From: Triangularia verruculosa
Lineage: Eukaryota; Ascomycota; Sordariomycetes; Sordariales; Podosporaceae
Direction of reading: 5' to 3'
Length of the DNA: 27,516 nucleotides
Assembly (NCBI GenBank): GCA_033296885.1
Contig: MU864095.1
Span: forward strand, 1-27,516
Shown: positions 18,270 to 27,516 of the stretch, piece after piece
Numbering within the stretch: position 1 is the stretch's first letter
How the letters are laid out: each line of letters opens with the position of its first letter
The notes under the pieces: generated by a model
Told to the model about the DNA's origin: nothing
Database searches by the model: none
Seen by the model: the letters and a program-made list of their open reading frames with translations, nothing else
Made by a program: the position numbers and the translations under genes

Positions 18270-20414
18270 GTGTATATCTCTGCTGAGAACTGAACTACAG
18301 GTTTTAAACTTGTCCCCCGAAGAGCCAAAGGAAGGCTTGTAGCAGTTTTGGGCTACCAGACTTACCTAGTCTACTTGGGTCTGAATAAGGTTATTAAAGC
18401 CAGCTTTATTAAGTTTTACGAGGACCCTCTAGCCTAGGTTATAGGCTTTGCAAGCCCTGTAGGACCCCTGGAAGTCATTAATTATTTCGATAAGCCAGAA
18501 GAAGATACAGCAGTTCAACCTCCTAAACTTCCTATTCAGGGACTCCCTATTCCATCAACTCTAAGCCTTTCAGCACCCGAGCTAGCGCCTATGCCCATTG
18601 ACTTACTGTCTAAGCCAGCAAATCCAACGTCTACAGTGCTCTCTACTACTATTAAGATCCCCCTACCTTAGGCTTTACAGAAGTAACGAAAGGAATTCAG
18701 GCTTGTAGATAAGATAGATTGCAGTAAGCTCATTTCCTACTTAGTGTTTTGCTGTAGGAAGTGCTATTCTATAGGGGCTTCAGAGCTTAATACCCTCAAA
18801 CAAGCTTTAAAACACTTTAAAAAGGAGCAATAGTTACAGGCAGTCTTCACTGAATTGCGCCAGCTCCTTACCACTAAAACCTTCTATTTTGTTCCTCACT
18901 CTTAGATCAAAAAGAAGCCTATTACAAGCCGCTGGGTCTTTAAGGATAAGAAGAATCTACAGGGCATTACAGTAAAGTTCCAAGCTCGACTAGTTGCCTG
19001 GGGTTTTCAACAGGCTTTTGGAATCGATTTCGAATAGACCTACACCTCTACTATAGGCCCTCCTATCTAGAGAAATATACTGGCCCTAGCGGCTATATTT
19101 GACTGGGATTTAGAGTAGGTGGACTTTGTAGGAGCCTTTCTAAACTTGGAAACTGATTTTGATATTTATATTAAAATTCCACAAGGCCTAGCTGAGTTCT
19201 CTTACAGTAGTGCCAGCGCTGTAATACTGCTGAAAGCAGCTGGATAGGATCCTACTAAAGACCAAGTCATCCTTCTGAAGAAGTCTCTCTATAGCTTAAA
19301 GTAAGCCTTCTACCTTTGATAGCAGAAGGTCCTTGCAATGGCTCAGGCATTAGGCTTTAGGCCTTTGATTTCAGATATAGCTATCTACTTCTATCCGAAG
19401 TACAGGATTTTCATCATCAGCTATATTGATGACTGCTTGCTTACTGGCTCTAAGCCTTTACGCCTTTAGGCTTTGAAGAAGGCTATAGAAGAGCACTATA
19501 ATATCGAAGACTTAGGCTCTACCTGCTTTTTCCTTGGTGTTCAAATTGAATGCAATAGGCCTCAATGGCGCTTCTGAATCCACTAAAAGGCCTATATTAC
19601 AGAGGCAGTCAAGCACTTCAGCATTAGCACTAAGGCCACTTCACTTCTACTGAGCTCTAGGATTATAAGCAAAGGCAATAAGCTTGGAAACCCCTCAAGC
19701 CCCGCTAATCAGCATCTATTCCAGCAGCTAGTTAGTACATTGATGTACGCTATAGTTCAAACTAAGCCTGAGGTAGCTTTCAGCATTCAGTAGCTCTTAC
19801 AACACCTAAAGCAGTCTACTAACACTCACCTAAAAGCTGCAAAATCACTACTTTCTTACCTGTATTTTAGCATTAACAGAGCTGTTAGTTACAGTTCCAA
19901 CAGTGATTTAAAGCCTGTTAGATTTACGGATAGTAACTAGGCTGGGTATAAGGAGAGTACTAAATCGACTTCCGGGTGGGTATTTACTTTAGCAAGAGGC
20001 TCTATTAGCTGGAAGTCTAAGAAGGCATCTATTGTATCCTTTAGCACTTTGGAAGCCGAGTATACTGGACTTATCTAAGGTTTTAAAGAAGCTATGTAGC
20101 TTAGGGGTCTTTTCCAAGAGATTTCCAGACCTATCATAGGCCTTACCACTTTGTTGTATAATAATGAAGGTTCAATTGCTACTGTCTATAGCGATAAGTA
20201 TAATCGCCAAACTAAATATACACTTATTCGTTTTCAAGGGTTAAAGAGGGTATATCTACTGGAGTCATCACTGTGACCTATCTTCCTACAGAGGAAATGC
20301 CTGCTAACGGTCTTACCAAAGCTTTACCGATAGCGCTGTTTAACACCTTTATCTCGCTGTTGAACCTTTCCAAGCCCTTTTAACTAGTGCTATACATTGC
20401 GGCTATAGAGGGGG

Positions 20415-21220
20415 TATTAAAGTACAGCACTTATTTGTGGACTTTACAGTATATCTAGGCCTGTAACCTGCAAGGCTTACAACAACCAATGGCTTAGAAT
20501 TATAGGGCTTACCAACGATTTGTCGTAGCGATTATATGCTTACCAACGCTCTGCTATAGCGATTATAGTAAGCTTTCAGACCTCCGAATGGACTTCTGAT
20601 TCAACCTAGAGATCCATATAGCTAGCGCCCAGAGTTCCGGACACTTAGCGTACAGCAATGCAGAAGAGATTGGAAAAGGAATACGGAGCTGAAGATCTAT
20701 AAGAGGTTTGCCCTTAGGACTTTTCACTGTAATATTTTCTTGCCTATTAAGTCAATTCAATACACTAGTTCACTACATTTTTTAATGCCTTACAAGCTTA
20801 TATTACTGTAATTACTTTATATATTGCAGGGCACTGCTCCTATAATTGATCTTTCTTCAGTACTTAGCCACTGTCGTAAGCTGCAAACAAAGCCTCCTTC
20901 ATTCTAAGTACACTGCGCCAATCCCTGCACATAGGCTTACATCATACAGGCCTGTAAGACACATATCTTCAGTTCCCAGCGCAGGTCTACATCATATAGA
21001 CTTGCGAGACACTATATCTTCAGTTCCTAGCACAGGTCTACATCATATAGACCTGTGAGACACTATATCTTCAGTTCCCAGCGCAGGTCTACATCATACA
21101 GACCTGCAAGATACCATATCTTCGGTTTCCAGCGCAGGTCTACAGACCTGCGAGAGACTATATCTTCAGTCCCCAGCGCAGGCTTATATTATACAGGCCT
21201 GTGAGACACCTATTTCAACA
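20415..21220 (+). mobile_element. Copia LTR, first copy (806 bp)
   Basis: It starts TATTAAAGTACAGC immediately after a purine tract (TG to TA by apparent C-to-T on the other strand; the sister copy has TGTT) and ends TTTCAACA. TATA-like element at 20698-20703. The second half holds five hairpin-forming repeats. It is followed directly by a second copy of the pol tail instead of host DNA. Confidence 0.9.
20982..21203. repeat. 51-bp tandem repeats with internal hairpins
   Basis: CAGGTCTA starts at 20982, 21033, 21084 and 21135 (period 51) and a variant starts at 21179 (44 bp later because of a short deletion in the fourth unit). Each unit contains an inverted repeat, CAGGTCTA, a 7-bp loop CATCATA, then TAGACCTG or a close variant, followed by the spacer GAGACACTATATCTTCAGT. 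A related hairpin precedes the array near 20933. LTR copy 2 has fewer, more eroded units. Confidence 0.88.
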
Positions 21221-21481
21221 TTATATAATAACGAAGGCTCTATTGCTACTGCCCATAGCAATAAGTACAATCGCTGAACCAAACACACACTTATTTACTT
21301 CCAAGGGGTCAAAGAGGCCATATCTACTAAGGTCATTACTGTAACCTACCTTTCTACAGAGGATATGCCTGCAGATGGTCTCACTAAGGCTTTGCCTATA
21401 GCGCTGTTCAATACTTTCGTTTGCTGTTGAACCTCTCCAAGCTCTTCTAATTAGTACTACGTACTACAGCTGTAGAGGGAG
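21221..21481 (+). pseudogene. Duplicated Copia RNase H tail
   Basis: These 261 bp align end to end with 20154-20414, also 261 bp: the end of the RNase H domain (NNEGSIAT-like start), the non-coding tail and the purine tract GTAGAGGGAG next to the LTR. It begins abruptly after the last base of the first LTR. Confidence 0.88.
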
Positions 21482-22063
21482 TGTTAAAATACAGCACTTA
21501 TTTGTAGACTTTATAGTGTATCTAGGCTTGTAATCTACAGGGCCTACAACAATTAATGGCTTGGAATCACAGCGCTCACCAACGTTCTGCCGTAGCAATT
21601 ACAATAAGCTTTCGGACTTCTGATTCAACCTGGAGATCCATATGACTAGCGTGTGGAGTTCTAGACACTTAGCACCTGACAACGGAGAAGAGATTAGGGG
21701 AAGAATACAGAGCCGAAGATTTATAAGAGGCTTGCCCTCAGAACTGTTCATTGTAATATTTTCTTGCCTATTAAGTTAATTTCAATACACTGGTTTACTA
21801 TATCCTTCAGTGCCTTACAAGCCTATATTACTGTAATCTGTCTTCCTTCAGTGCCTAGCTACTGTCATAGGCTGCAGCTAAAGCCTCTTTTCTCTCTAAG
21901 TATACTGCGCTAATCCTTGTACAGGCTTACATTATACAGGCCTGTGAAACACATATCTTCGATTTCTAGCGTAGGTCTATATCATACAAACCTGCGAGAC
22001 ACTTATCTTCAGTCCTCAGTGCATGCCAACATCATACAGGCCTGCGAGACACCTACTTCAACA
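21482..22063 (+). mobile_element. Copia LTR, second copy (582 bp)
   Basis: It starts TGTTAAAATACAGC and ends CTTCAACA, TATA-like element at 21722-21727. It is clearly the same family as 20415-21220 but 224 bp shorter, mainly from fewer hairpin repeats. The base after both LTRs begins TTAT. Confidence 0.9.
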
Positions 22064-23606
22064 TTATTTTTATCTATTTATAGCTGGGAATAGTAAATAT
22101 AGGAAATATAAAAAAGGGTTAAAATATAAATTTAATAATAAGTAAAATCTTTTTATATATTGTTAAGTTTTTAAACTAATTTATTAAGTTTTCTGATGAT
22201 GAGTCTAAATAGAGATATTTATTTAAAAGTATTAACGTTAGTTTTAATAGTCATGGTATATTATATATAACTAAAGTAGGTATTATTATAGTTAGAAAGT
22301 TAGCAGGTAGACTATTCTTCGTTAATAATAAGTGTGATTATATGCTAAATGTCAATGTTATCACTCAGCTTTATAAAGAAGGCTAAGAGAAGCTATAAGA
22401 GTATATATAGAAGCTTCTTAGGCTATATTTATAATTTATTTAATATTAATAGCTATAGATATTTATAAATAATAAAAAGAGTATCTTTTTCTAGATATAT
22501 AGACTTTTTTTATAGAATATTTTTATTTATTTTAGGTAATATAAGGTATAGGAGTATTGTACCGCGGAAACACTTAATTGGGGCTATATTATATTATTCA
22601 TTAAATAGCTACTTAGTATTACTACTTTAAGTATTTTGGATTTCAAGCTATATAGTCTATAATAGTATAATTTAGGGAATACCTTATATCAAAAATGCAC
22701 TTTATAGTATGCCTTATAGTATGCTTAAGTTTCATTATAATTAGTTTTATATTATAGCGTGATTGCCTTCTGTGTCCTATCGAGCGCGCCTACTACTATA
22801 AGTATTATATATGTTATATAAATCATCCCTAAAGTTCATTTATGTAGGATTTTTATTCTTAATTACTAATGACTAGGATTTGCTTACTTTTAAAATAGCA
22901 AGGTAGCAACACTAACCTAGAAGCTTAAAAGCAGCTTAAAGCTATTTGCATAGAATATAAGGCCTTATAAAGTAGTTAGCATTGTGTTAGTGGCTTCTAT
23001 AAGTCGCTATTATAATAATAAACTAATTAAATAAATTTCTTCTCTATATAAAAAAGTCTATATTAAGCCTGTTAAGTAGTTATAGACTATAAGTATTACT
23101 TAGTCCAATTAGCAAGACTACTGAGTCTATTAAAGATCCAATTATTTTAATGGGAAAGTAGATATCTAATAGCTAAATCAAATATAAAGACGTTAAACGA
23201 GATTCTGTATTACTATATTTTTCAGTGTTAAGAAAGAGGAAACTGGAGGAATTAGATTATAGCCATAGGAGCATCGCAGGCATTAATAATGGTAGTAATT
23301 TAATTGCTAAGTATTATTATTGGATATCTCTCTCGTTGCTAATTAATTAACTTTATATAGATTATTTAAAAATATATTAGGATAGAATTGAAAAGATTAT
23401 AAAGGAAAGGTTACGGTTTATATAGAAAGGTCAGTATTATAGACTAACTATATAGTAAGGCTAAGTGGAGACTGTAGCTAACTACGTCTATTAATCGCAG
23501 AAAAGGAATACGATAGTAGGGCTGCAGGGTCAGATAAGGCTTACTGCTTAGTAAGGTAAGCTAGATTATTACTATTATCTGTTAAGTATAGTAAGCTTTA
23601 GAGATT
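22064..23606. other. RIP-degraded AT-rich block, weak retroelement trace
   Basis: No usable open frame exists. Around 22250-22400 the plus strand reads, with stops, as a segment ending LNVNVITQLYKEG that loosely resembles the protease-to-integrase linker of Copia polyproteins (LxxVLYVPxLxxNLLSVxxL). From 23330 another eroded coding-like stretch is seen. Identification is tentative; otherwise nothing recognisable. Confidence 0.35.
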
Positions 23607-23611
23607 ACTAC

Positions 23612-24151
23612 TGTTAACATGTGGCATATAATAGGTGCCGGGTAAGACTCAGGTGTTGAGGTACTGGGAAGGTCTTCCAACTTCTTCTCCATAAACCCAC
23701 TCAGGAGACATCAAGGGAAGATTTGTCAGCTGTCGAAGGATATCGAAGTCTGTAGAACTGAGCTATACTTTCTATAGCTTAGTTGTCCCACAGAGTACCT
23801 TGCTACTCTACAAGAGCCCAGTGCTCTACAGAACCTGCTAGAAGACCAGCACACTTGTATAAGTAGATCTCTCCTCTCCTCTCAATCCTGTATGTAGAAA
23901 GTAAGCACAAGCAAGTAACACAAGTCAATAATATACATGCACTCAAAGCCTCTGTATTAGACTAAGTACAAGCACTCAAAGCCTCTGTACTGTGACGTCT
24001 TGCTCACTGTAATAACAGTGGTCTTGCTTCCTTCAGCACTGCTGTCGTACTCCTTTCTCCTGCTTCCGCTACGCACTGCTACAAGCGCATAGTTCGCTGT
24101 AGCTTCCCTGTAGGCACTGTATCACAGGCTTATAGGGCAACGCAGAAAACA
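23612..24151 (+). mobile_element. Solo LTR (540 bp) with ACTAC target duplication
   Basis: It starts TGTTAACATGTGGC and ends CGCAGAAAACA, flanked by perfect ACTAC duplications (23607-23611, 24152-24156). The TATA-like TATAAG at 23858-23863 followed by a CT-rich stretch supports the plus orientation. GC-normal and little eroded, so probably a late insertion. Contains a short direct repeat, CACTCAAAGCCTCTGTA, at about 23940 and 23974. The last 100 bp are repeated in inverse orientation at the right end of the window. Confidence 0.92.
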
Positions 24152-24169
24152 ACTACTAATTACTAATAA

Positions 24170-24511
24170 GCAGGAGTGATCTAGGTATAAGGATATTTAA
24201 AGGATTACAGTCTATATATACAGAGGAACCAAATAGCTTATAGATAGTTCTGCAACATACAATTACAACTTATATTTACGGTATCTAGTATTTACATCGA
24301 GACATCTTATAATATACTGTTTAGCTATACTGAACTAATTATTAAAAATAGCCTTCAACCGAGTATCCCTTTCAGAGACCGAATCTACCCCTTCCTTAAT
24401 TTATGATACGTCTACTATATTAGCGATTTCTAAACTAGAAGGAGGGTACTCCGAGAGCACAAAGTACTATATTATATTGCTATCGTCCCTATCGCAGCAA
24501 AATAGAGAGAG
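24170..24511 (+). mobile_element. Truncated LTR plus internal remnant
   Basis: 24170-24390 matches the second half of the solo LTR at 15584-16009, sharing TCTATATATAC, GATAGTTC, the CAATTACAACTT region and CGAGTATCCCTTTCAGAG; its 5' part is missing. The next 120 bp are unknown and end in a purine-rich AAAATAGAGAGAG directly before the next LTR, which could be a polypurine tract. Together with the next entry this may be an internally deleted retroelement. Confidence 0.6.
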
Positions 24512-24872
24512 TGTCACAGCGCTAGCATTAGGTTTGGAGATAACCATTCGTCTTAGGTTACTAGGGGGACCTTAGAGCGAGAAGGGACCAATCGGGACTA
24601 AGATAGGAGACAGCTAATTACGATAGTGCTTAGTGTACTTAAGACACTGAGCAAAAGAGGCAGAAGTGATTAGTGGGATTAGGAGACTGAGTATAGTAAG
24701 TATAATAAAAGAAGGTCTGTATATATAGAGGAACTAGATAGCTCATAGATAGTTCCGCAGTTTGCAATACAAGTCTATTGTTATGCACCCTTTGGCTACA
24801 CCAATCCATTATCTAGAAGTTCGCCTTCAGTAGTATATCCCTTTTAGAAGTTCCAGATAAGGGATCGTCATA
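24512..24872 (+). mobile_element. LTR of the family seen inside the pogo element
   Basis: It starts TGTCACAGC and ends GATCGTCATA like the solo LTR at 15584-16009, and shares GGGACCAATCGGGA, CACTGAGCA, the TATATATAGAGGAACTAGA block and GTATATCCCTTT. 361 bp, eroded. No target duplication is visible. Confidence 0.75.
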
Positions 24873-25023
24873 CGTTTCTGGATGTAGCGACAGTAAGTTA
24901 TATATTATAATTACTTTTAAATTTAATATTAGTATTAATAGAAAAAGTTTATAATTAAATAATTATTAAATATATTCGACTTAAAATAATAGTTTCCTAA
25001 CTATTTATACGCCGTAATACTTT
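24873..25023. other. AT-rich 3' flank of the GH3 pseudogene
   Basis: Almost pure A/T sequence with no feature seen; presumably the degraded 3' untranslated region of the GH3 copy. Confidence 0.4.
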
Positions 25024-27415
25024 TTACTTAAGAGTAATAGTAATATTGCCTTTAAAATTATTACTCGAGGTACTAATAATTAATATAAAGTCGCCTAGTT
25101 TAATAATATACTTTATCCTCGAATTCCACATCCCTAAATCCTACATCTTAACTTTAATACTAACCCTTTTACTCTTTCTAGCCTTAAGGAATACCTTCTT
25201 AAAGCCCTTCAGCTGAATATTAGGCACTATAATACTAGCAACCAAGTCCTTTACATATACCTAGACGACCTCCTTTCTATCCCGCTCCGACGTATTCTTT
25301 ACGGTAATACTAATAGTTACAGTATCTTTCTCGCGGACCTCCTATTTATCCACGGCGACGCCCTTATAAATAAATGTCGAATAACTCCGACCGTAGCCGA
25401 ATTTATATAGAGGCCTTAGGTCGCCTAAAACGTATTAACGACCGAAAACAAGTGTATCGTTTTCGTAAAAAATACCGGTATTTAGCGAGGGCCCCCGACT
25501 AGAGTTCTAATGGTTATAGTAAATAGGTAAGTCGCTAATACTATAGGGGAAATTAATAGTTAGTTTACCGTTAGGATTTACGTCTCCGAAGAATACGGAT
25601 ATTAATATAGTATCTTTTTATTTAAAGGAATAAAACTATTAAATAAAGGCTACTATATTTCCCGAGGTCTAAGGCGCTGTAACGGGTTTCCCAGACGAAA
25701 AAACAATAACGGTTAGCTTACTTATCGCGATAATAATACAGATAAGAGGCTCTTAAGTATCTATAAAGTTAAGGTTATTTACGTTAATAAGCTCGCTAAT
25801 CGTAGTATTATACCCTTACTATAATTCGTTTTAATCCTTAAACTAAGTACCTATAATAACGATAGCGATATTGGTAACTTTAACGGCTACGATAGCCTTA
25901 TTAAATCCGTCTTTTAAAATAAACTAACGTTTGTAGCCCTTAATATACGTAACTTTTCCCTTCCCGATAACTTTAATACCGTCGAACGGAGTAACGCCGC
26001 GGGTAAAAGAATTAACGATAATATAATCTCCGTAGTTTATAAAGCTATATACTATAGGCCTAATAACGGCGATAGAAATATCCTTATATAGAGGAAAGAG
26101 GTTATTATAATTCTCGAAAAATACGATGGACTCCTTATCTAACTTCTAAGTTAGGGCGATATATTCAGATACGTAGATCACCTTATTAGCCTCGGTTACT
26201 AGGAGACCCGGGAAGGGAGTCTTAAAGAGCTTAAGTTTAAACTTTATCTTAAAGACGCGGGCGATAGCCGTATTTATAATATCCTCCTTAATTTTATAGT
26301 TTAATATTAACGTAGGGATTTACTCGAAGGAATAGAAACCGCCTCTTATCTTTACATCGCCGTTAATTAAAAGAATATATTAGACGAGGGTATCTTTATC
26401 GATAAAATCCGATATATATATTTTAAAATCTTTATAAAGGCGATCGGAGGTGCTAGCGTTTATTATAGTAAAGTACTTATATTTCCACTCGTCGCGGAGG
26501 ATATCGGTAAGAAGGTGGGGATCCGAGACGGCCGGGATACCGGCGTAGCTATAGTATACCGTTATAATAGAAAAGATACCTCCGTCGATAATAGTATGCC
26601 TATACCCCGGGAGGAAAATAATCCGCAATTCTCGTTCCCCGCTATAGGCCGGACCTGTATTTAACCTCTGTTCCGTTACGTTAAAGGTAGTAAAGTACTT
26701 TACTATAGTATTAACGCTAGTAAACTGCGTACCTTTAATGTAAATATAAACGAACTCTCTAATAAGAAAGCCGTCCTTGCTATATATCTCTTTAACGTAG
26801 CTATAGCGAAGTTTGCGTACTAAATTAATAACTGGAGTAAAGAGTGAATTTATATTTATAACGCGGGCCTCCTTAGTAATAATAACGGCTATCTCTTAAA
26901 CTAAGGCCGGGTTCCAGAAGTATCCGTAAACGATAGGGGAGTTAAAAATAGTGGTATTATTTAGGATATAATAATTAGTAATAGCTTTGATCTTTTATTA
27001 ATATAAGTAGTATAAAAAATATATGGGTAAGGAAACCGTAGATACCCTTTATTTAGATAAATGCCAGAATACCGAGATAGGTGTTCTCTTAGATATAATC
27101 TTAGGCCGCTTTAATATATTCCGAAAGCCATTTATTTAGTACGGGGACGCTAATATAAAATAAGTTACCCCTATCCTTAATACTCCATTTTAGGCCAATT
27201 TAATTAAGCGCCCTAATTATCTCGTTTGTCTAATTACGGATATCCCCTTAGAGAAGTTAGGATACCTTTTTTTCGATAGTTATTTAAGAAAGTAAGTCGG
27301 TTACGCGGACGTTAGCCGATACCTTAGGGTTTTTATAAACGGTATATTTAAGATTAGGGCGTTTATTATCAGTAGTTGAAGTAGCTGCTGTAAGGATTAA
27401 CGCCGATAATAGAAG
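25024..27415 (-). pseudogene. Glycoside hydrolase family 3 (beta-glucosidase/xylosidase-like), RIP-degraded
   Basis: Minus-strand reading keeps one frame for about 797 codons, interrupted by TAA/TAG at likely Gln or Trp positions. Order: hydrophobic leader (LLLSALILTAATS, from 27415), KNPKVSANVRVTDLLS and TIEKKVS (about 27290), LGILAF and GIYGFL, then VINLVRKLRYSYVKE, IKGTQFTSVNTIVKYFTTFN, YSYAGIPAVSDPHLLTDILR (about 26500), the nucleophile region with Asn at 26458-26460 where the family has Asp, FYSFE, ARVFKIKFKLKLFKTPFPG, and a C-terminal fibronectin-III-like domain (VSIKVKM, then LGMWNSRIKY) ending in TAA at 25024-25026. Length equals a complete secreted fungal GH3 enzyme, which would cleave beta-linked glucosides or xylosides outside the cell. 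The start codon is missing because an LTR begins at 27416. No intron is needed. Assigned from motif memory. Confidence 0.88.
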
Positions 27416-27516
27416 TGTTTACTGCGTTGCCCTATAGGCCTGTAATACAGTGCCTACAGGGGAGCTACAGTGAACTATGCGCTGTAGCAGTGCGTAGCGG
27501 AAGCGGAAGAAAGGGG
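27416..27516 (+). mobile_element. LTR start, running off the window
   Basis: It begins TGTTTACTGCGTTGCCC. Its 101 bp are the reverse complement of the last 100 bp of the solo LTR at 23612-24151, with about ten differences, so this is the same LTR family in the opposite orientation. The adjoining AGAAG (27411-27415) would be the target duplication; its partner lies outside the window. Confidence 0.85.

Larger units (their letters stand above)
14540..20414 (+). mobile_element. Ty1/Copia retrotransposon pol, broken by two nested insertions
   Basis: The remains lie in three pieces: about 14540-14641, 16934-17591 and 18270-20414, with a pogo element and a solo LTR between them. Piece 1 joins piece 2 in frame across the pogo insertion. 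Integrase: Asp at 17125-17127 (VVVDRKTYFHF), Asp at 17251-17253 (HYDGGKE), then N-G-L-A-E-R with Glu at 17353-17355. After the solo LTR: LVYLGLNKVIKASFIKFYED, reverse transcriptase with ITSRWVFKDKKN, QVDFVGAFLN and YIDD (19422-19433; the family has YVDD), then RNase H with GSISWKSKKASIVSFSTLEAEY (about 20000-20070). A purine tract (about 20406-20414) adjoins the LTR at 20415. Internal stops are overwhelmingly TAG at expected Gln codons, and there is at least one frameshift near 17057. The 5' LTR is not identified. The element is dead. Confidence 0.9.

Noticed and set aside
24040..27516. About 100-bp inverted repeats bracketing the GH3 gene, suggesting a DNA transposon that captured a host gene
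   Set aside because: Both copies are ends of one LTR family in opposite orientation. The left one is a complete solo LTR with its own ACTAC duplication (23612-24151), so they are independent insertions.
1..27516. Starship-type giant element, secondary-metabolite cluster, CRISPR array, or tRNA/rRNA genes
   Set aside because: No DUF3435 tyrosine recombinase, polyketide or peptide synthetase motif, spaced-repeat array, or tRNA-like A/B box pair was seen. The repeats are LTR-internal or minisatellite.

Overview
The window looks like nuclear DNA of a filamentous ascomycete (Pezizomycotina, probably a Sordariomycete). The signs are short introns of 54-66 bp with a CTAAC or TATTAAC branch site, a Pth11/SAT4-type rhodopsin-domain protein, fungal pogo and Copia transposons, and heavy decay of repeats by C-to-T and G-to-A changes in the style of repeat-induced point mutation (RIP). 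No prokaryotic features are present. No RIP index was computed; the RIP call rests on AT-rich blocks, reading frames broken almost only by TAG/TAA, and directional replacement of key residues.

Layout. (a) 1-1745, AT-rich: a cut-off inverted LTR at the edge and a RIP-killed subtilisin (S8) protease copy. (b) 1745 to about 8400, GC-normal island: a truncated dienelactone-hydrolase-like gene, one apparently intact three-exon rhodopsin-domain membrane protein gene (2822-4070), a 2.2 kb intergenic stretch, and a 5'-nucleotidase gene that is colinear over 662 residues but carries four TAG stops. (c) 9121-10972: a complete pogo-type DNA transposon with TA target duplication and a dead transposase. 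(d) 11.0-14.5 kb: a 9-bp minisatellite, a 189-bp MITE and strongly AT-biased sequence with an unidentified dead ORF. (e) 14.5-22.1 kb: a nest of transposons. A Copia retrotransposon is split by a second pogo element (14642-16933), itself split by a solo LTR (15584-16009). The Copia pol is also split by another solo LTR (17592-18269). Each insertion has a recognisable target duplication, and removing it restores the host reading frame. The 3' end of the Copia (pol tail plus LTR) is tandemly duplicated. (f) 22.1-27.5 kb: RIP-degraded sequence, a solo LTR, remains of the LTR family seen inside the pogo element, and a full-length RIP-killed glycoside hydrolase family 3 gene (25024-27415), cut near its signal peptide by another LTR that runs out of the window.

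In function this is a graveyard: one plausible working gene in a small GC island, flanked by repeats and by inactivated copies of host genes (S8 protease, 5'-nucleotidase, GH3). I found no gene cluster or new defence-type system. The most informative content is the datable insertion order, the shared architecture of the pogo/MITE termini, and host gene copies whose catalytic residues were changed by transitions.
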